Source: Anaeramoeba flamelloides
Lineage: Eukaryota; Metamonada; Anaeramoebidae
Length of the DNA stretch: 64,000 bases
Assembly: GCA_027625915.1 (NCBI GenBank)
Contig: JANTQA010000023.1
Span: 2,976,001-3,040,000 of the forward strand
Reading direction: 5' to 3'
Part shown: positions 1 to 10,200 of the stretch, one piece after another
How the letters are laid out: each line of letters opens with the position of its first letter
How positions within the stretch are numbered: the stretch's first letter is position 1
Translations under genes and position numbers: made by a program
The notes under the pieces: generated by a model
What the model was told of the DNA's origin: nothing
The model's database searches: none
The model's input: only the letters and a program-made list of their open reading frames with translations

Positions 1-118
1 GTCAGATTAGAATAAAAATGGATAAAATATTTTAAGGTTTAACTAGTCAAGAAACCTTGTAAAATGAGTTTTCCTTCGAAATCTTCTTTCTGGTGAACTT
101 TTTTGAAAAGTAGAGTTA

Positions 119-576
119 CTGTAGAGAGAAAAATGTTGGACACAGAAAAATAGTTGGACAGCATTTTTAATTGGGAACATTACTGAAAATGATTTTTAAT
201 TTCAATCGTTTGTGAAATAACTTAAGAAAATAACAATAATCTACTTATTAGAATAACCATTAATGTAATTCTACTTTTTCAAAACCTTATCTCTTATACC
301 CTAAAGCAAGTTTAAAAATTACCATTTTCAGAATTAATAGTAAACTTTACTAGAATTTGGATTTTTGTTAAAATAGCATGATCTACTTTAGTTATCAACC
401 TTTCAAATGAGTATTCTACACAAACCACAGATAAATGAACTTGTAACACCTTTAAACCTGAATTTATATAAAATTCACCAAGTTATCAATAGGATTTGAT
501 TTTCAATTTTACTAATGTTCCCAATTAAAAAAGGTGTCCAACCATTTTTCTGTGTCCAACATTTTTCTCTCAACAG
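119..576. mobile_element. MITE family P, copy 1 (458 bp, PIF/Harbinger-like)
   Basis: A non-autonomous element with inverted ends that begin CTGT(A/T)GAGAGAAAAATG and run on for about 65 bp, with two TTGGACA boxes in each end. It is flanked on both sides by TTA (116-118 and 577-579), a 3-bp target duplication. The interior has no coding capacity. Copy 2 at 18734-19191 has the same length in the opposite orientation. A 3-bp TWA duplication is the habit of the PIF/Harbinger superfamily, so that assignment is inferred from the duplication and not from a transposase. Confidence 0.8.
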
Positions 577-579
577 TTA

Positions 580-1502
580 ATAGATTTTCAAAAATGGAAA
601 AAGAATTAAAAAGTTTATTGCACTTATTCTAATTTATTAGTAATCAGCTGAAATTTTATCACATTCAAATTTCAAATGCCAGTATTGTAGTCCAAAAGTG
701 TAACAAGTGAAAAGGTGAAAAGGTTTTTGAATCGAAACAGTGAGAAATCACAGAAACAAGAAAATTAATTGTTTTTTTATTATTTATAGCCCTTTTCAAA
801 AAGTGAGGAATTTTTTAAAACTTTTTTCAAGTTTTCTATTTTAAAAAAGTGAGGAATTTTTTTCTTTTTGAGAGTCATAAAATAAAATTTTTTTAAAGAA
901 ATAAAGTTTTAAAAAAGTGAGGAATCAAAAAATTTAAAAAAGCTTTTCTTCCAACTACAGCCCCTATCTCACCTTTAAAAGTTTATTTATTTTCTTTTAT
1001 TTAAATAGAAAAGTCAGAAAAAATTGGTTTTTATCAAAAATAAACCCCACTTTTTAAAAACTTTATTTTTTTAAAAAATATAGTTTTAATTAAAGTAATC
1101 TAAAAAAAAAAAAAAAAACTTTTTTAAAATATTTGTACATCCAAAAACTCTTTTTTTAATATGTTTTGATAATCAAAGAATATTTATTTCAAAAAAACGA
1201 TAAGAGAAAAAAATTTTCAAAAAAAAAAAATCAAATATCAATTGAACGAAATGTAATGAATTATTTTTAAAAAAATAATTTTACCAAACAATTCAACTCT
1301 CTAAAACTTCATTATGTTTTACTATTTCAACTATACCCTGATTTCAATTAATTTTAAATTAAAAATACCTTTTCAACCTTCTTTCAAAAATTCTTAAAAT
1401 AACAAGCATTCTTTTTTTCGACATTATAAATTTAATAACAAAAAACTAAATCAAATTATGCATTATTAATTAATTCAAAAAAACAAAAACTAATTCTCAT
1501 AG
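580..1502. other. AT-rich stretch upstream of the Tom40-like exon
   Basis: Mostly A/T runs. The string AAAAGTGAGGAATTTTT, or a close variant, recurs three times between about 797 and 935. Earlier exons of the Tom40-like gene should lie here or outside the window, but I could not identify one. The segment ends in a 3' splice site, CTCATAG, at 1496-1502. Confidence 0.4.
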
Positions 1503-2135
1503 ATCTCCTTAATTGGTAATATTGAAAATAATGGATTATTACACGGGCACCTTTTAGCACAATTAAGTGATGAGTTAACATTCCAGACTGCATTTAAAAT
1601 CACGGAAAATAATAAAGAAACGTTATCAAATGGGATAGCTAATTTAGAATATTTTGGATCCAATTGGACAGGTAAATTTGAAGCACGATCAAACAATACT
1701 TTTATTTGCTCATATTATCAACGAATAACTAAAAACTTAAATATCGGAACAAGATTAACTCGTTTTAAAACCGACGGAAACAATGCATTAATGTACATTG
1801 CAAGATACGAAACCAAAAAAACAATTTCAACGTTTTCTTATTCTGATTTTCTCAATTATATTGCACTTTCCTATGTTCACAAAATCAATTCAAGAATCGG
1901 ATTTGCCTCTGAAATCGTTTATTCCATAAGAGATCATTCTTCATTTACTTCGCTTGGTTTCAAATATTCAATGAGAAAATCCTCCTTTCAAACTCGATTT
2001 ACTTCTCGTAATGAAATTGCAACAAGTTTAGATTTAAATTTCCCAATGGTTTCATTAGGGTTTTCTGCAAAATTAGATTATAAAACTCATAAATATTATG
2101 CTGGTATTAGAGTCAAAATTGGACCGAGAGATTAA
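1503..2135 (+). CDS. Tom40-like outer-membrane import pore, last exon
   Basis: This exon encodes 210 residues, open from an AG acceptor at 1501-1502 to a TAA at 2133-2135. The protein has the rhythm of a beta-barrel. It opens with LIGNIENNGLLHGHL and a following AQLSDELTFQ, matching the Tom40 pattern 'G.ID.DG.L...QL.D.L'. Later come SYYQRITKNLNIGTRL, which aligns with the 'YLQSVTENLSLGGE' part of Tom40, and a final aromatic strand YYAGIRVKIG resembling the Tom40/VDAC C-terminal signal. The expected role is translocation of precursors across the outer membrane of a mitochondrion or mitochondrion-related organelle. A full Tom40 is about 300 residues, so about a third is missing and must be in upstream exons. 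The first ATG in frame (1791) is too far downstream to be the real start. A possible polyadenylation signal AATAAA lies near 2269. VDAC is the main alternative. Confidence 0.72.
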   Translation: MSLIGNIENNGLLHGHLLAQLSDELTFQTAFKITENNKETLSNGIANLEYFGSNWTGKFEARSNNTFICSYYQRITKNLNIGTRLTRFKTDGNNALMYIARYETKKTISTFSYSDFLNYIALSYVHKINSRIGFASEIVYSIRDHSSFTSLGFKYSMRKSSFQTRFTSRNEIATSLDLNFPMVSLGFSAKLDYKTHKYYAGIRVKIGPRD

Positions 2136-3325
2136 TTCATTTTATTGTGTTATTTCGAAAGGGTAGAGTATAAAAAATATAAGTATTATTATTATTGAAT
2201 ATTTTTTTATTTAGTTTTTTTTTATTTTATTTTTTTTTCTTAGTATAATTTATAACAACGGAATATCAAATAAAAATCAAATATACAATTTTAAATAATC
2301 ATTTGAAGAAAGTTAGATCGATATTTTTTTCATTTTTCTTCAAATGCAATTTTGAAACAATAGTAATCATATTCTGAATGTAAGTAATAATATTAAATCG
2401 TTCACTACAAGCTTTTCGAATTTTCATATTAAAAAAATATATTGCCAATTAAAAAATGCGAATACAGATGAGAATAACAATGCTATGAATTTGAGACTAT
2501 TTTTAGAGGAAATTGTTAAATAAATAAAATGAAATTTGATTGAATGTCTATTGATTTTTTTTGTGAAATTTAATGAACCATTAGTGAAATAGTCAATGGA
2601 AGTTACCAGGAAAGTTCAAGGAAATTTTAAGGCAATAAATGAAAAATGTTTAAAAATATAATTGAAAAATAAATGATAATTTATTAAAATTTCTTATGAG
2701 ATTTTTTTTTTTTTTTGAAAAGTTTGTCTAGACATCAAAAACTTCTTAATTTTACTGGTTAAAAAACATCAATCTTCACTGGAAATTTTTTTGGGGGCCT
2801 TTGCACCCCAAAATTGCCTAAAATACTTGATTAAATAATTTATTCATTACAAAAGATATTTTGACATCATATAGAATATTTGTTTTATCTACTGATTACC
2901 ATTCAATATCACAATCTATATTAGATTCTAAATAATTTAAAAATAAAAAAAATATTAATTTAATTGAATAAAAAAAAAGAATATTTTTTTTGTTGTAAAA
3001 TTTTGATTATTTTTTCAACAGCTTTTTTTAAAAAATTTAAATAATAGTTTTTTCAATTGTTAGAGTCAGATTTATAATTGATTTTTTTTTAGAATTTTTA
3101 CAATTTTTTTATTTTTGACTTTTTAAAATCTAGACATAAAATAAATACTATTATTGAATTAGAGAACATATATCAGAAGTTATTTTCCAAAGATCTGGAT
3201 TAAATTAGATTGAAAAAACAATTTTCACAAATATATTATTCAATTTTTTATCAATACCAAAATTCAAAAAAAAAAAATTTGGTTTTGGAGATTATTTTAT
3301 TATCTTTGAATAATATTTTAAAACT

Positions 3326-3369
<44 letters not shown>

Positions 3370-3969
3370 GATTCTTTGATCGATTAAAAAAGTTTTTATG
3401 ATACAATTATAATTTAATAGCATGAAATTATTTTACACTTTTTTTTGTTTGTTCAAGTGATTTCTGTTTATTATATAAAAGTTTTAGAAAATTATTTAGA
3501 TCAAAAATTTAATTTTGACCTAAAGAAATAAATTTCATTTTTCTCTTAATTTTATATTACTTTAAAAAATTATCTAAAAAAAATTTACAATTTCTCAATG
3601 TTTATTTATTTATTTATTTATATTTTATAATAAAATTAACAATATTATTTGGTTGTTCTTATTAATAAATCAATGTTTTGGGGTATGAATTACAAATATT
3701 GTCATTTACTTATTTTAAAAATTATAAAAAAAATAAAAATCCTGAAAGTAAAGTAAAAATTAATATTTATTATAAATTTTTAACAAAACATAAAAAAAAC
3801 AATACATAACTTAACTACTTTATCTTTGAACTATTTTGACTTTTTATTATCATTCAAATCTAGTTTAAAGACAAAAAAGAATATATATATATTTGTACAT
3901 CAATATCATTTTAAATCTTTTATTATAAACTTGATAAAATTTTGGTAAATCTTGGGTGCTAAAGGATAG
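2136..3969. other. Intergenic AT-rich DNA
   Basis: Nothing gene-like on either strand. It holds long A/T runs, a TA microsatellite near 3328-3364, a short TTTA array near 3600-3621 and an isolated run of G and C near 2790-2812. Confidence 0.5.
3328..3364. repeat. (TA)n microsatellite
   Basis: An uninterrupted alternation of T and A over about 36 bases. Confidence 0.9.
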
Positions 3970-5057
3970 ATATATATAAACTCAATTCCAAAAATTGGAC
4001 AAACCTTCAAAATCAATTTAATTCTAAGAAAAGTGATATTTAACTCTTAAATAGAAACAATAGATATTTACAACCAATAGAAATAATTTTAAAGTTAATT
4101 ATTTATCATTTTTTATCATTTTTTTTTGATCTTTGATTTTCAATAATTTTTTTGATTTTTTTTGAATTCTTTTTTTTCCTTTGAAAAACAAAAATTAAAA
4201 TTTTTTTCAAAACTTTTTGAAAATCTCAAAATCACTTCAAAATGAAATTTAAAAGTTTTGATTCTGATCACAAGAAAAATTATTTTTCTTTTTTCTCTCA
4301 AAAAGAAAAAAGATTCTTTTTTTATCCAGAAAAAAATTTTTTTTTTTAAAATCATGATATGGGGTGCTAGAGCATATGGTATACAAATAGACATTATTAC
4401 CATAAATGGAAGCGTGAACACTGGATTTATTATTAATGATATTATCAAAAAATCAAATGTAATTCAACTCCGAAAATCAGAATATGGTGAGTTGAAATGG
4501 ATTTTCCAAAAGGATGGAGCTTGTCCACATACTTCAAAAAAACCAAAACTAATTAAAACAGAGATGTAATATTCTTGACCATTGACCCCCAATTCCACAA
4601 GATTTAAATCCAATTGAGAATTGCAAGTCAATTATGGATATTAAACAGAAAAATTGCAAGGCAAAAAACGTAGAAGAATTTATTAAAAATTTCACTAATG
4701 TAACGAATAATTTGAGTTGGGATATCTTAGAAAATTAATAAACTCTATATATGAAAGGATAGATTTAGTTATCAAAAGAAAAGCTGAATCTATTAATAAT
4801 TTTTATTAATTTTGTTCCAATAAAAATGAATTTTTTGGTAACCGAGTTCCAAAAATAGGGGAAAACTTTTTTTTATTTTTTCTTTTTTATTTTTTGAATT
4901 GAATTTTAAATTTACTATAAAATATATAAATAGTAACAATTCAATATTTTCGGAAAATTTATTATTTTAATGTTTAATTATTATGTATTTTGAAGTATAT
5001 TTTATTAGTGTAATTTTTTCATGTGTCCCATTTTTTGGAATTGATTTTATATATATA
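3970..5057 (+). mobile_element. Decayed Tc1/mariner transposon T1
   Basis: The inverted ends read roughly AACTCAATTCCAAAAATTGG on the left and the complement of AAATCAATTCCAAAAAATGG on the right, each next to TA-rich flanks. Between them lies the second half of a DDE transposase on the plus strand (next entry). No N-terminal DNA-binding region could be read between 3990 and 4340. The element is an old, inactive copy. Confidence 0.7.
4350..4795 (+). pseudogene. Tc1/mariner transposase remnant in T1
   Basis: Visible pieces are MIWGARAYG, the second catalytic Asp in FQKDGACPHTS, the PNSP-DLNPIEN box carrying the catalytic Glu, and a C-terminal tail ERIDLVIKRKAESINNFY. The frame is lost after codon TEM near 4568 and again inside the PNSP/DLNPIEN box near 4600, where one extra base separates the two halves. 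The first Asp and the helix-turn-helix region are absent. A related C-terminal tail is found at 58190-58301. Confidence 0.75.
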
Positions 5058-5103
5058 TTAAAAGAAAAATAACATTAAAAGAAAAAAAATAATAATCCTA
5101 ATA

Positions 5104-5304
5104 TACAGTCAGTTTCACTTTTAAGGCACAAACTTTCTACGAAATTTAAGGCACAATGAAAATCTCAAATTAAGGCACAAAATTTGGAATTAAATTTTTT
5201 TCAAATTATTTTACTAGAATATGAATTTTGTGCCTTAATTTGAGATTTTTTTTGTGCCTTAAATTTCGTTGAAAGTTTGTGTCTTAAATTTGATACTGAC
5301 TGTA
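5104..5304. mobile_element. MITE family A, copy 1 (201 bp palindrome)
   Basis: The element begins TACAGTCAGTTTCACTTTTA and ends with the near-perfect complement, so it folds into one long hairpin. TA dinucleotides bound it, as for Tc1/mariner elements. Each arm contains TTAAGGCACA three times (starts at 5121, 5146 and 5170 in the left arm). Confidence 0.88.
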
Positions 5305-5563
5305 TATCTAAAATCGTCACTTTCTTCAATTATTCCTTTATAAACTATATTTCAGTCAAAGGGGCCCAGTTGTAATGGGTGAATGCCATGTTTTTTAATG
5401 GTTTGCTTGGATATTAGAAGTTAAAAAATATTTTAAGAATTTCCAAATGGAAATCATTTTTTCAAGTTTTTACTGTTTTTTAATTTCAAAATTGTCAGTA
5501 AATCAAGAAATTGAAATTAGATTTCAAATAATTTTTTTATATTCATAAGGTCATACGCAAAGA

Positions 5564-5763
5564 TACAGTCAGTTTCACTTTTAAGGCACAAACTTTCTAC
5601 GAAATTTAAGGCACAATAAAAATCTCAAATTAAGGCACAAAATTTAAATTCTAGTAAAATAAATTGTAAAAAAAAAAATTCCAAATTTTGTGCCTTAATT
5701 TGAGATTTTTTTGTGCCTTAAATTTCGTTGAAAGTTTGTGCCTTAAAAGTGAAACTGACTGTA
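5564..5763. mobile_element. MITE family A, copy 2, nested in T2
   Basis: A 200-bp palindrome nearly identical to the copy at 5104-5304, with TA at both ends. Transposase-like codons resume directly after it (5764 onward), so it landed in or beside the transposase gene and is younger than T2. Confidence 0.88.
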
Positions 5764-6669
5764 ATTCAAATTGTTCAAGAAAAAAACAACAGAGAATAGA
5801 AAATCAACTTGTAGGGAGTTGAGTTCTTTTATTAAAAACAACCACCAAAATGTAATTTCTTCACCAACAAAAATTTTCCGAATTCGTAAAAAAATTTACT
5901 TTGATTATAAGCCACAGAGAATTTGTCAGCGTTTAAATGAAACACAGATTGGGAAAAGATTATTGTTTGCTCATGGCCATCTTTCCCTCAAAACTGATTG
6001 GACCCGTGTTGTTTTCTCAGATGAATCATGGTTTTTTATTAATTCCCGAAATAAAAGGATTTGGAGGAAAAGAGGAGAGAATGATGGTTTGGTTTTTTTA
6101 TTATTTTTTTTTTATTTTTTTTTTTTTTTGTTTTTTCTAACTTCTATTGAACAACAACAAAAAAAACAGATTCTTGTTTTATAAACAAATTTAATTATGA
6201 TACCAAAATTTTGATTTGGGGAGCTTTTGGATATTTTTTCCTATCCCAATTAATCATTTTTGATTCTTCTGTGAATTCAGAAATTTATATTGAGAATTGT
6301 ATTAAAGGTTCCAAGTTAATCAAAAGGGCTAATTGGGAATATTGTAAATTCGATTGGACCTTTATGCAAGATGGTGCTCATCCCCATACTTCGAAATTTT
6401 CAATGAATTACCTAAGAAAAAAATGTAAAGTATTGGACCCATGGCATCCAAATTCACCAGATTTAAACCATATTGAGAACCTTTGGGCTAATATGATTCA
6501 CATCTTGAAAAAAACAGACCAACAAATGTTGATAATTTTATAGAGGTTCTCTATAATGTCTTGGAAAAAGTAAAATGGAAGACTTTGGAAAATTTAATAA
6601 AATTAATCGAAAAGAGGATTCTATTAGTTATTCAAGAAGATGGTGGCCCAATCAATAGTTTGTATTAGA
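5764..6669 (+). pseudogene. Tc1-type transposase of T2 (DD34E), broken
   Basis: The first part (to about 6090) shows a basic helix-turn-helix-like region around RELSSFIKNNHQNV and the first catalytic Asp in RVVFSDESWFF. The second part (6211-6540) has LIWGAFGYF, the second Asp in FMQDGAHPHTS and the Glu in DLNHIENLWANM. Thirty-four residues separate the last two acidic residues, the DD34E spacing of Tc1. A poly-T-rich insert of about 90 bp splits the two parts (about 6097-6185). A one-base shift near 6520 moves the C-terminus (VDNFIEVLYNVLEKV through GGPINSLY, stop at about 6667-6669) to another frame. Family A MITE copy 2 interrupts the N-terminal side. Confidence 0.82.
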
Positions 6670-6985
6670 AACAATCCATAAAAACTTTATTTTTATTTCT
6701 AAATTAATCGACAATAAAAACCAAAACGAACATCGTTGTTTTTTTCAAAGGGGCCTTTCGTTTTTGTATTTTTTTGTTTTATTTTTTTTTTTTTAGATTT
6801 GAGTGAATGATAACTATATCAAGAATCAAGTATTAGTAAGTCTATGTGAGTGTGATTTTTTGAATTATCAATACCCTTTTAATAAAAAAAATATTCTCAA
6901 TTTCTATTTTTGCTTGGGCCACATTGACTGAAACAGAGTTTATAATGAATCAGGTAATTCTTTTTCAAGGTTATTTACAAAATAA

Positions 6986-7232
6986 TTATTTTGTATATTT
7001 ATAACTGGTTTGAATTGAGCATTTTTTCCCTTTTATTATGCCATCATATATTAAATATATATCACTCAAACAAGAATCACTTATCATATCTTTTGAAATT
7101 ATTGGTTCATCTATTTTATCTTTAATATTTCCATCAATTCCAAAGATATCCTGAAGATTGAAATCAATATTCGTTGATGCATCTGTTTGGACATTCTTTT
7201 TATCTTCTTCTACATCAGAATTAAATATGATA
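6986..7232 (-). CDS. Putative alternative last exon of the RasGEF gene
   Basis: An open, coding-like stretch of 82 codons (SDVEEDKKNVQTDAS... SCLSDIYLIYDGIIKGK...) follows an AATCAG acceptor at 7233-7235 and ends at TAA 6986-6988. It lies 3' of the RasGEF catalytic exon. If that exon is cut at the donor AAG|GTCAGA (7625/7624), the phases fit exactly (2 nt + 1 nt). The alternative is reading through to the TAA at 7609. The choice needs transcript data. The T2 transposon starts just 41 bp past the stop. Confidence 0.5.
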
Positions 7233-10200
7233 CTGATTCATTAAAGTTCTATTATTAGGAAAAAAAAAACCTCTAAAAATGAAGGATCAAAAATCTCTTA
7301 TATCTCAAAAATGTGGGTTAATTTTAGAGATAATTTTTATTATCCAAAATTCCAAAAATTTCGAAAAAATTGATTTTGTTTATTTTAATGAAAAATTATT
7401 TAGTAAAATCTCTTTCTCGTTTCAATAAGAGAAATTAGAATAATCTTATTTAGATTTATAAAAAAAATAAAAAACAGAAATTAAAAAAGAGTATATAAAA
7501 GAAAATAACAATAATTCTTAAATGGTATATAAATTTATAATAACACTGCATCAATGAAAGTAAAAGTAAAAATAAAATAAGAATCAAAAACAAGAAGCTT
7601 TGAAAATGTTAATTAATATCTGACCTTGAACTGTTTCTAGGTTCAACTTTCATTGAAAGTTCATAAATTGTATCTTGGGACATTTTTGGGAAATTTGTTA
7701 AAAATTTGGAAATTTGAATAACTGGCATAAAATTATATCTTTTTTGTTGAAATTTTTGAACGTCTTGTATGACCTTTGAAATTAAATGTGTTTTATAAAA
7801 ATTAACTAAGCCGTTTACATAATCTTTATTACCCTCTTCAATAAATGTCAAGTCTGTTAGATATATTCCTAGATATGGGATGCATGGGGGGTTAAGTGTA
7901 TTAAGTGTTTCTCTGTATAACTTGTATGAACTAGATGAAGACATTAATTGTTTGAAGGAACTTAACTGTTCAAGGGTTTTTTTTGAAAGTTCTTCAAAAG
8001 TGAATTTTAGCCTATATACTGCCGAATTATCTAACCCTGCGTAAATTGACATTAACCCATTTAAATTGTTTAATTGTTTACAATACTTTGCGATATTTAC
8101 AAATCTGGTTATAGATTTGGCCCGTTTTTTAACTTTATCATTTAATAAAATGGTATGCGCGACCCATAAAGAGATTTCATTAAATTTCTCAATCATTTTG
8201 AGAACATTTGTGGCACGGTGCTTAAATTTTGGTTTACTCCAAGCTAAATTCAGTAGTTCCGATGGCTAAAATTATTTTAATTAAAAAATAAAAATTAATA
8301 GAAATTTTTTGATAAAAAAAAAAGTAAAATTTAAAAAATTAAAGAAAAAATAAGTATTCAATTTAAAAATAATAGGTCTATTTCTTGAATATTGAAATAA
8401 AATTCACTTTTAATTACAAATATATTTTCTCACCAAAAATAACTCTTTTTCAGTCAAAGGAGTCCAGATATATTGAAGAAATAGAAAATATTCTCTGGGT
8501 TTAAATCAATATTCTTCTCAAAATAAATTTTCAATTTTTAGATCAAAATCCTTTTTTCTCATTTTGTAAATTTTCAATTTTTGGATCTTAATTTTTACCT
8601 TTTTTTTTTACTTTCTTTTTTAACTTTCTTTTTTTTTTTAAATAGAGATTAATTTGAAAAAAAAAAAAATTGAAAATCCAAAATATTTCGAAGAAAATTG
8701 AAGCTTTGTAATTTCTTTTAAAATTCATTCATTTACTATTAAAAAGTTTTCATAGTCAAATTTTCTTTTATTTTTCATTATTTTCTTTTTTTTAAAAAAA
8801 AGCTAATTTGAAAAAAATTATTAAAAACTCCAAATTAACTCTAAGAAAATTGTGGCTTTGTAATTTCTTTTAAAATCAATACACTGAGTATTAAAAAATC
8901 TTTTTGTCAGCAATTTTAATTTTCTAAAGAAATTGGAGTAATTTTGCATCAGAATTTCAATGAAAGAAGACTTAAGTATTTTTTTTAACAATTTTTGTTT
9001 ATTTGGGAAAATTTATAATTTTTTCAGATATTTTCTTTTATGAATATCAACTTTAATCCGAATTTTATTATTTATCTTATTTCTAATCAATCTTATATTT
9101 TGGTTGATTCTTGTAAAAAAAGTGAGTTTTTCATTTTTTGCTGGTTCCTTTGAGTGAAATGGGGTTTATATTGATGAAACAAACAAAGAAATTAATTCAA
9201 TATACAATCCTCAAAAAAATGGTTTTAAAATATTGAATATTTATAAAAAAAATAATTTTGTACTTGAATTTAAATGAAAATAGAATAAGCTGTTGTTTTT
9301 TTTTTTGTTTGTTTCTATCTGTGCTATTATTTTTAACATTTAGTTTGAAATAAAAAATCATATGTAATAAAAGAATAATAACACATGTGAAAACACGATG
9401 TCTCTATTTTTAGAGTTTTTTTCATAAAAATAGATTTTAGAACAAAGTCCTTATGCTATATTCCGTGGGTGAGACGATACAAAAATTTAATTAAAAACGG
9501 GTATTTTGAAAAAATATTACAGAATTTAATTAAAGGATAACTCTGTCTGAACATTTTTTAAATTTCATTTTAATACTTTCTCTCAAAATCTGTTTGATAC
9601 TCAATTAAAGTTTATTTTTTAATTAAATTCTGTAATATTTTTTCAAAATACCCGTTTTTAATTAAATTTTTGTATCGTCTCACCCACGGAATATAGCATA
9701 AGGAATTTGTTCTAAAATCTATTTTTATGAAAAAAATTCTAAAAATAGAGAAATCATCTTTACACTTCACTACAAGTAAAAAATAAATTCTGAAAATTAA
9801 AGTTAGCCAAAAATACATATAGGATTTCATTTATAAATCTTTTATAAATTATTTTTTCAAAGTTATGATAATTTTATATTATTAAGAAAAGAGAATATTA
9901 AACTCATTAAGATTTGAATAGTACTTTTTTTAAAATTACCGAATTTTAAAAAAAAGACCTATTTTTGGGGTATTTTTTTTTTTTAAATTAGTGACAATAA
10001 ATGAACTTTATATAAAACATTAAGTATTAAAAAAATAATAAATGTTAAAAAAAATTTTAGAAAAAACAAGGATATTACATTAAAACTCAAACATGAAAAA
10101 AAATAAAATGATAAAAAATATTACATAAAGGGGGAAAAAAATCATTTTTTCATTTTAATTTAGCAATATCTTTTGAAAGAAATATTTTATTTTATTTATA

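Larger units (their letters stand above)
5339..6944 (+). mobile_element. Tc1-type transposon T2 (family D, coding member)
   Basis: The ends match as inverted repeats: TATAAACT.TATTTCAGTCAA on the left (5339) and the complement of TATAAACTCTGTTTCAGTCA on the right (6944), followed by (A/T)GGGGCCCA-like bases. It encloses a DD34E transposase and has a family A MITE inserted at 5564-5763. The ends at 8438-9170 and 60032-60600 are the same family, so T2 looks like the degraded coding relative of those MITEs. Confidence 0.75.

Noticed and set aside
1490-1696. Minus-strand open frame over the Tom40-like exon
   Set aside because: Antisense shadow; the plus-strand reading matches a family.
5104-5763. 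CRISPR-like array (regularly spaced TTAAGGCACA boxes)
   Set aside because: The spacing is internal to palindromic MITEs, the spacers are the same in every copy, and the DNA is eukaryotic.
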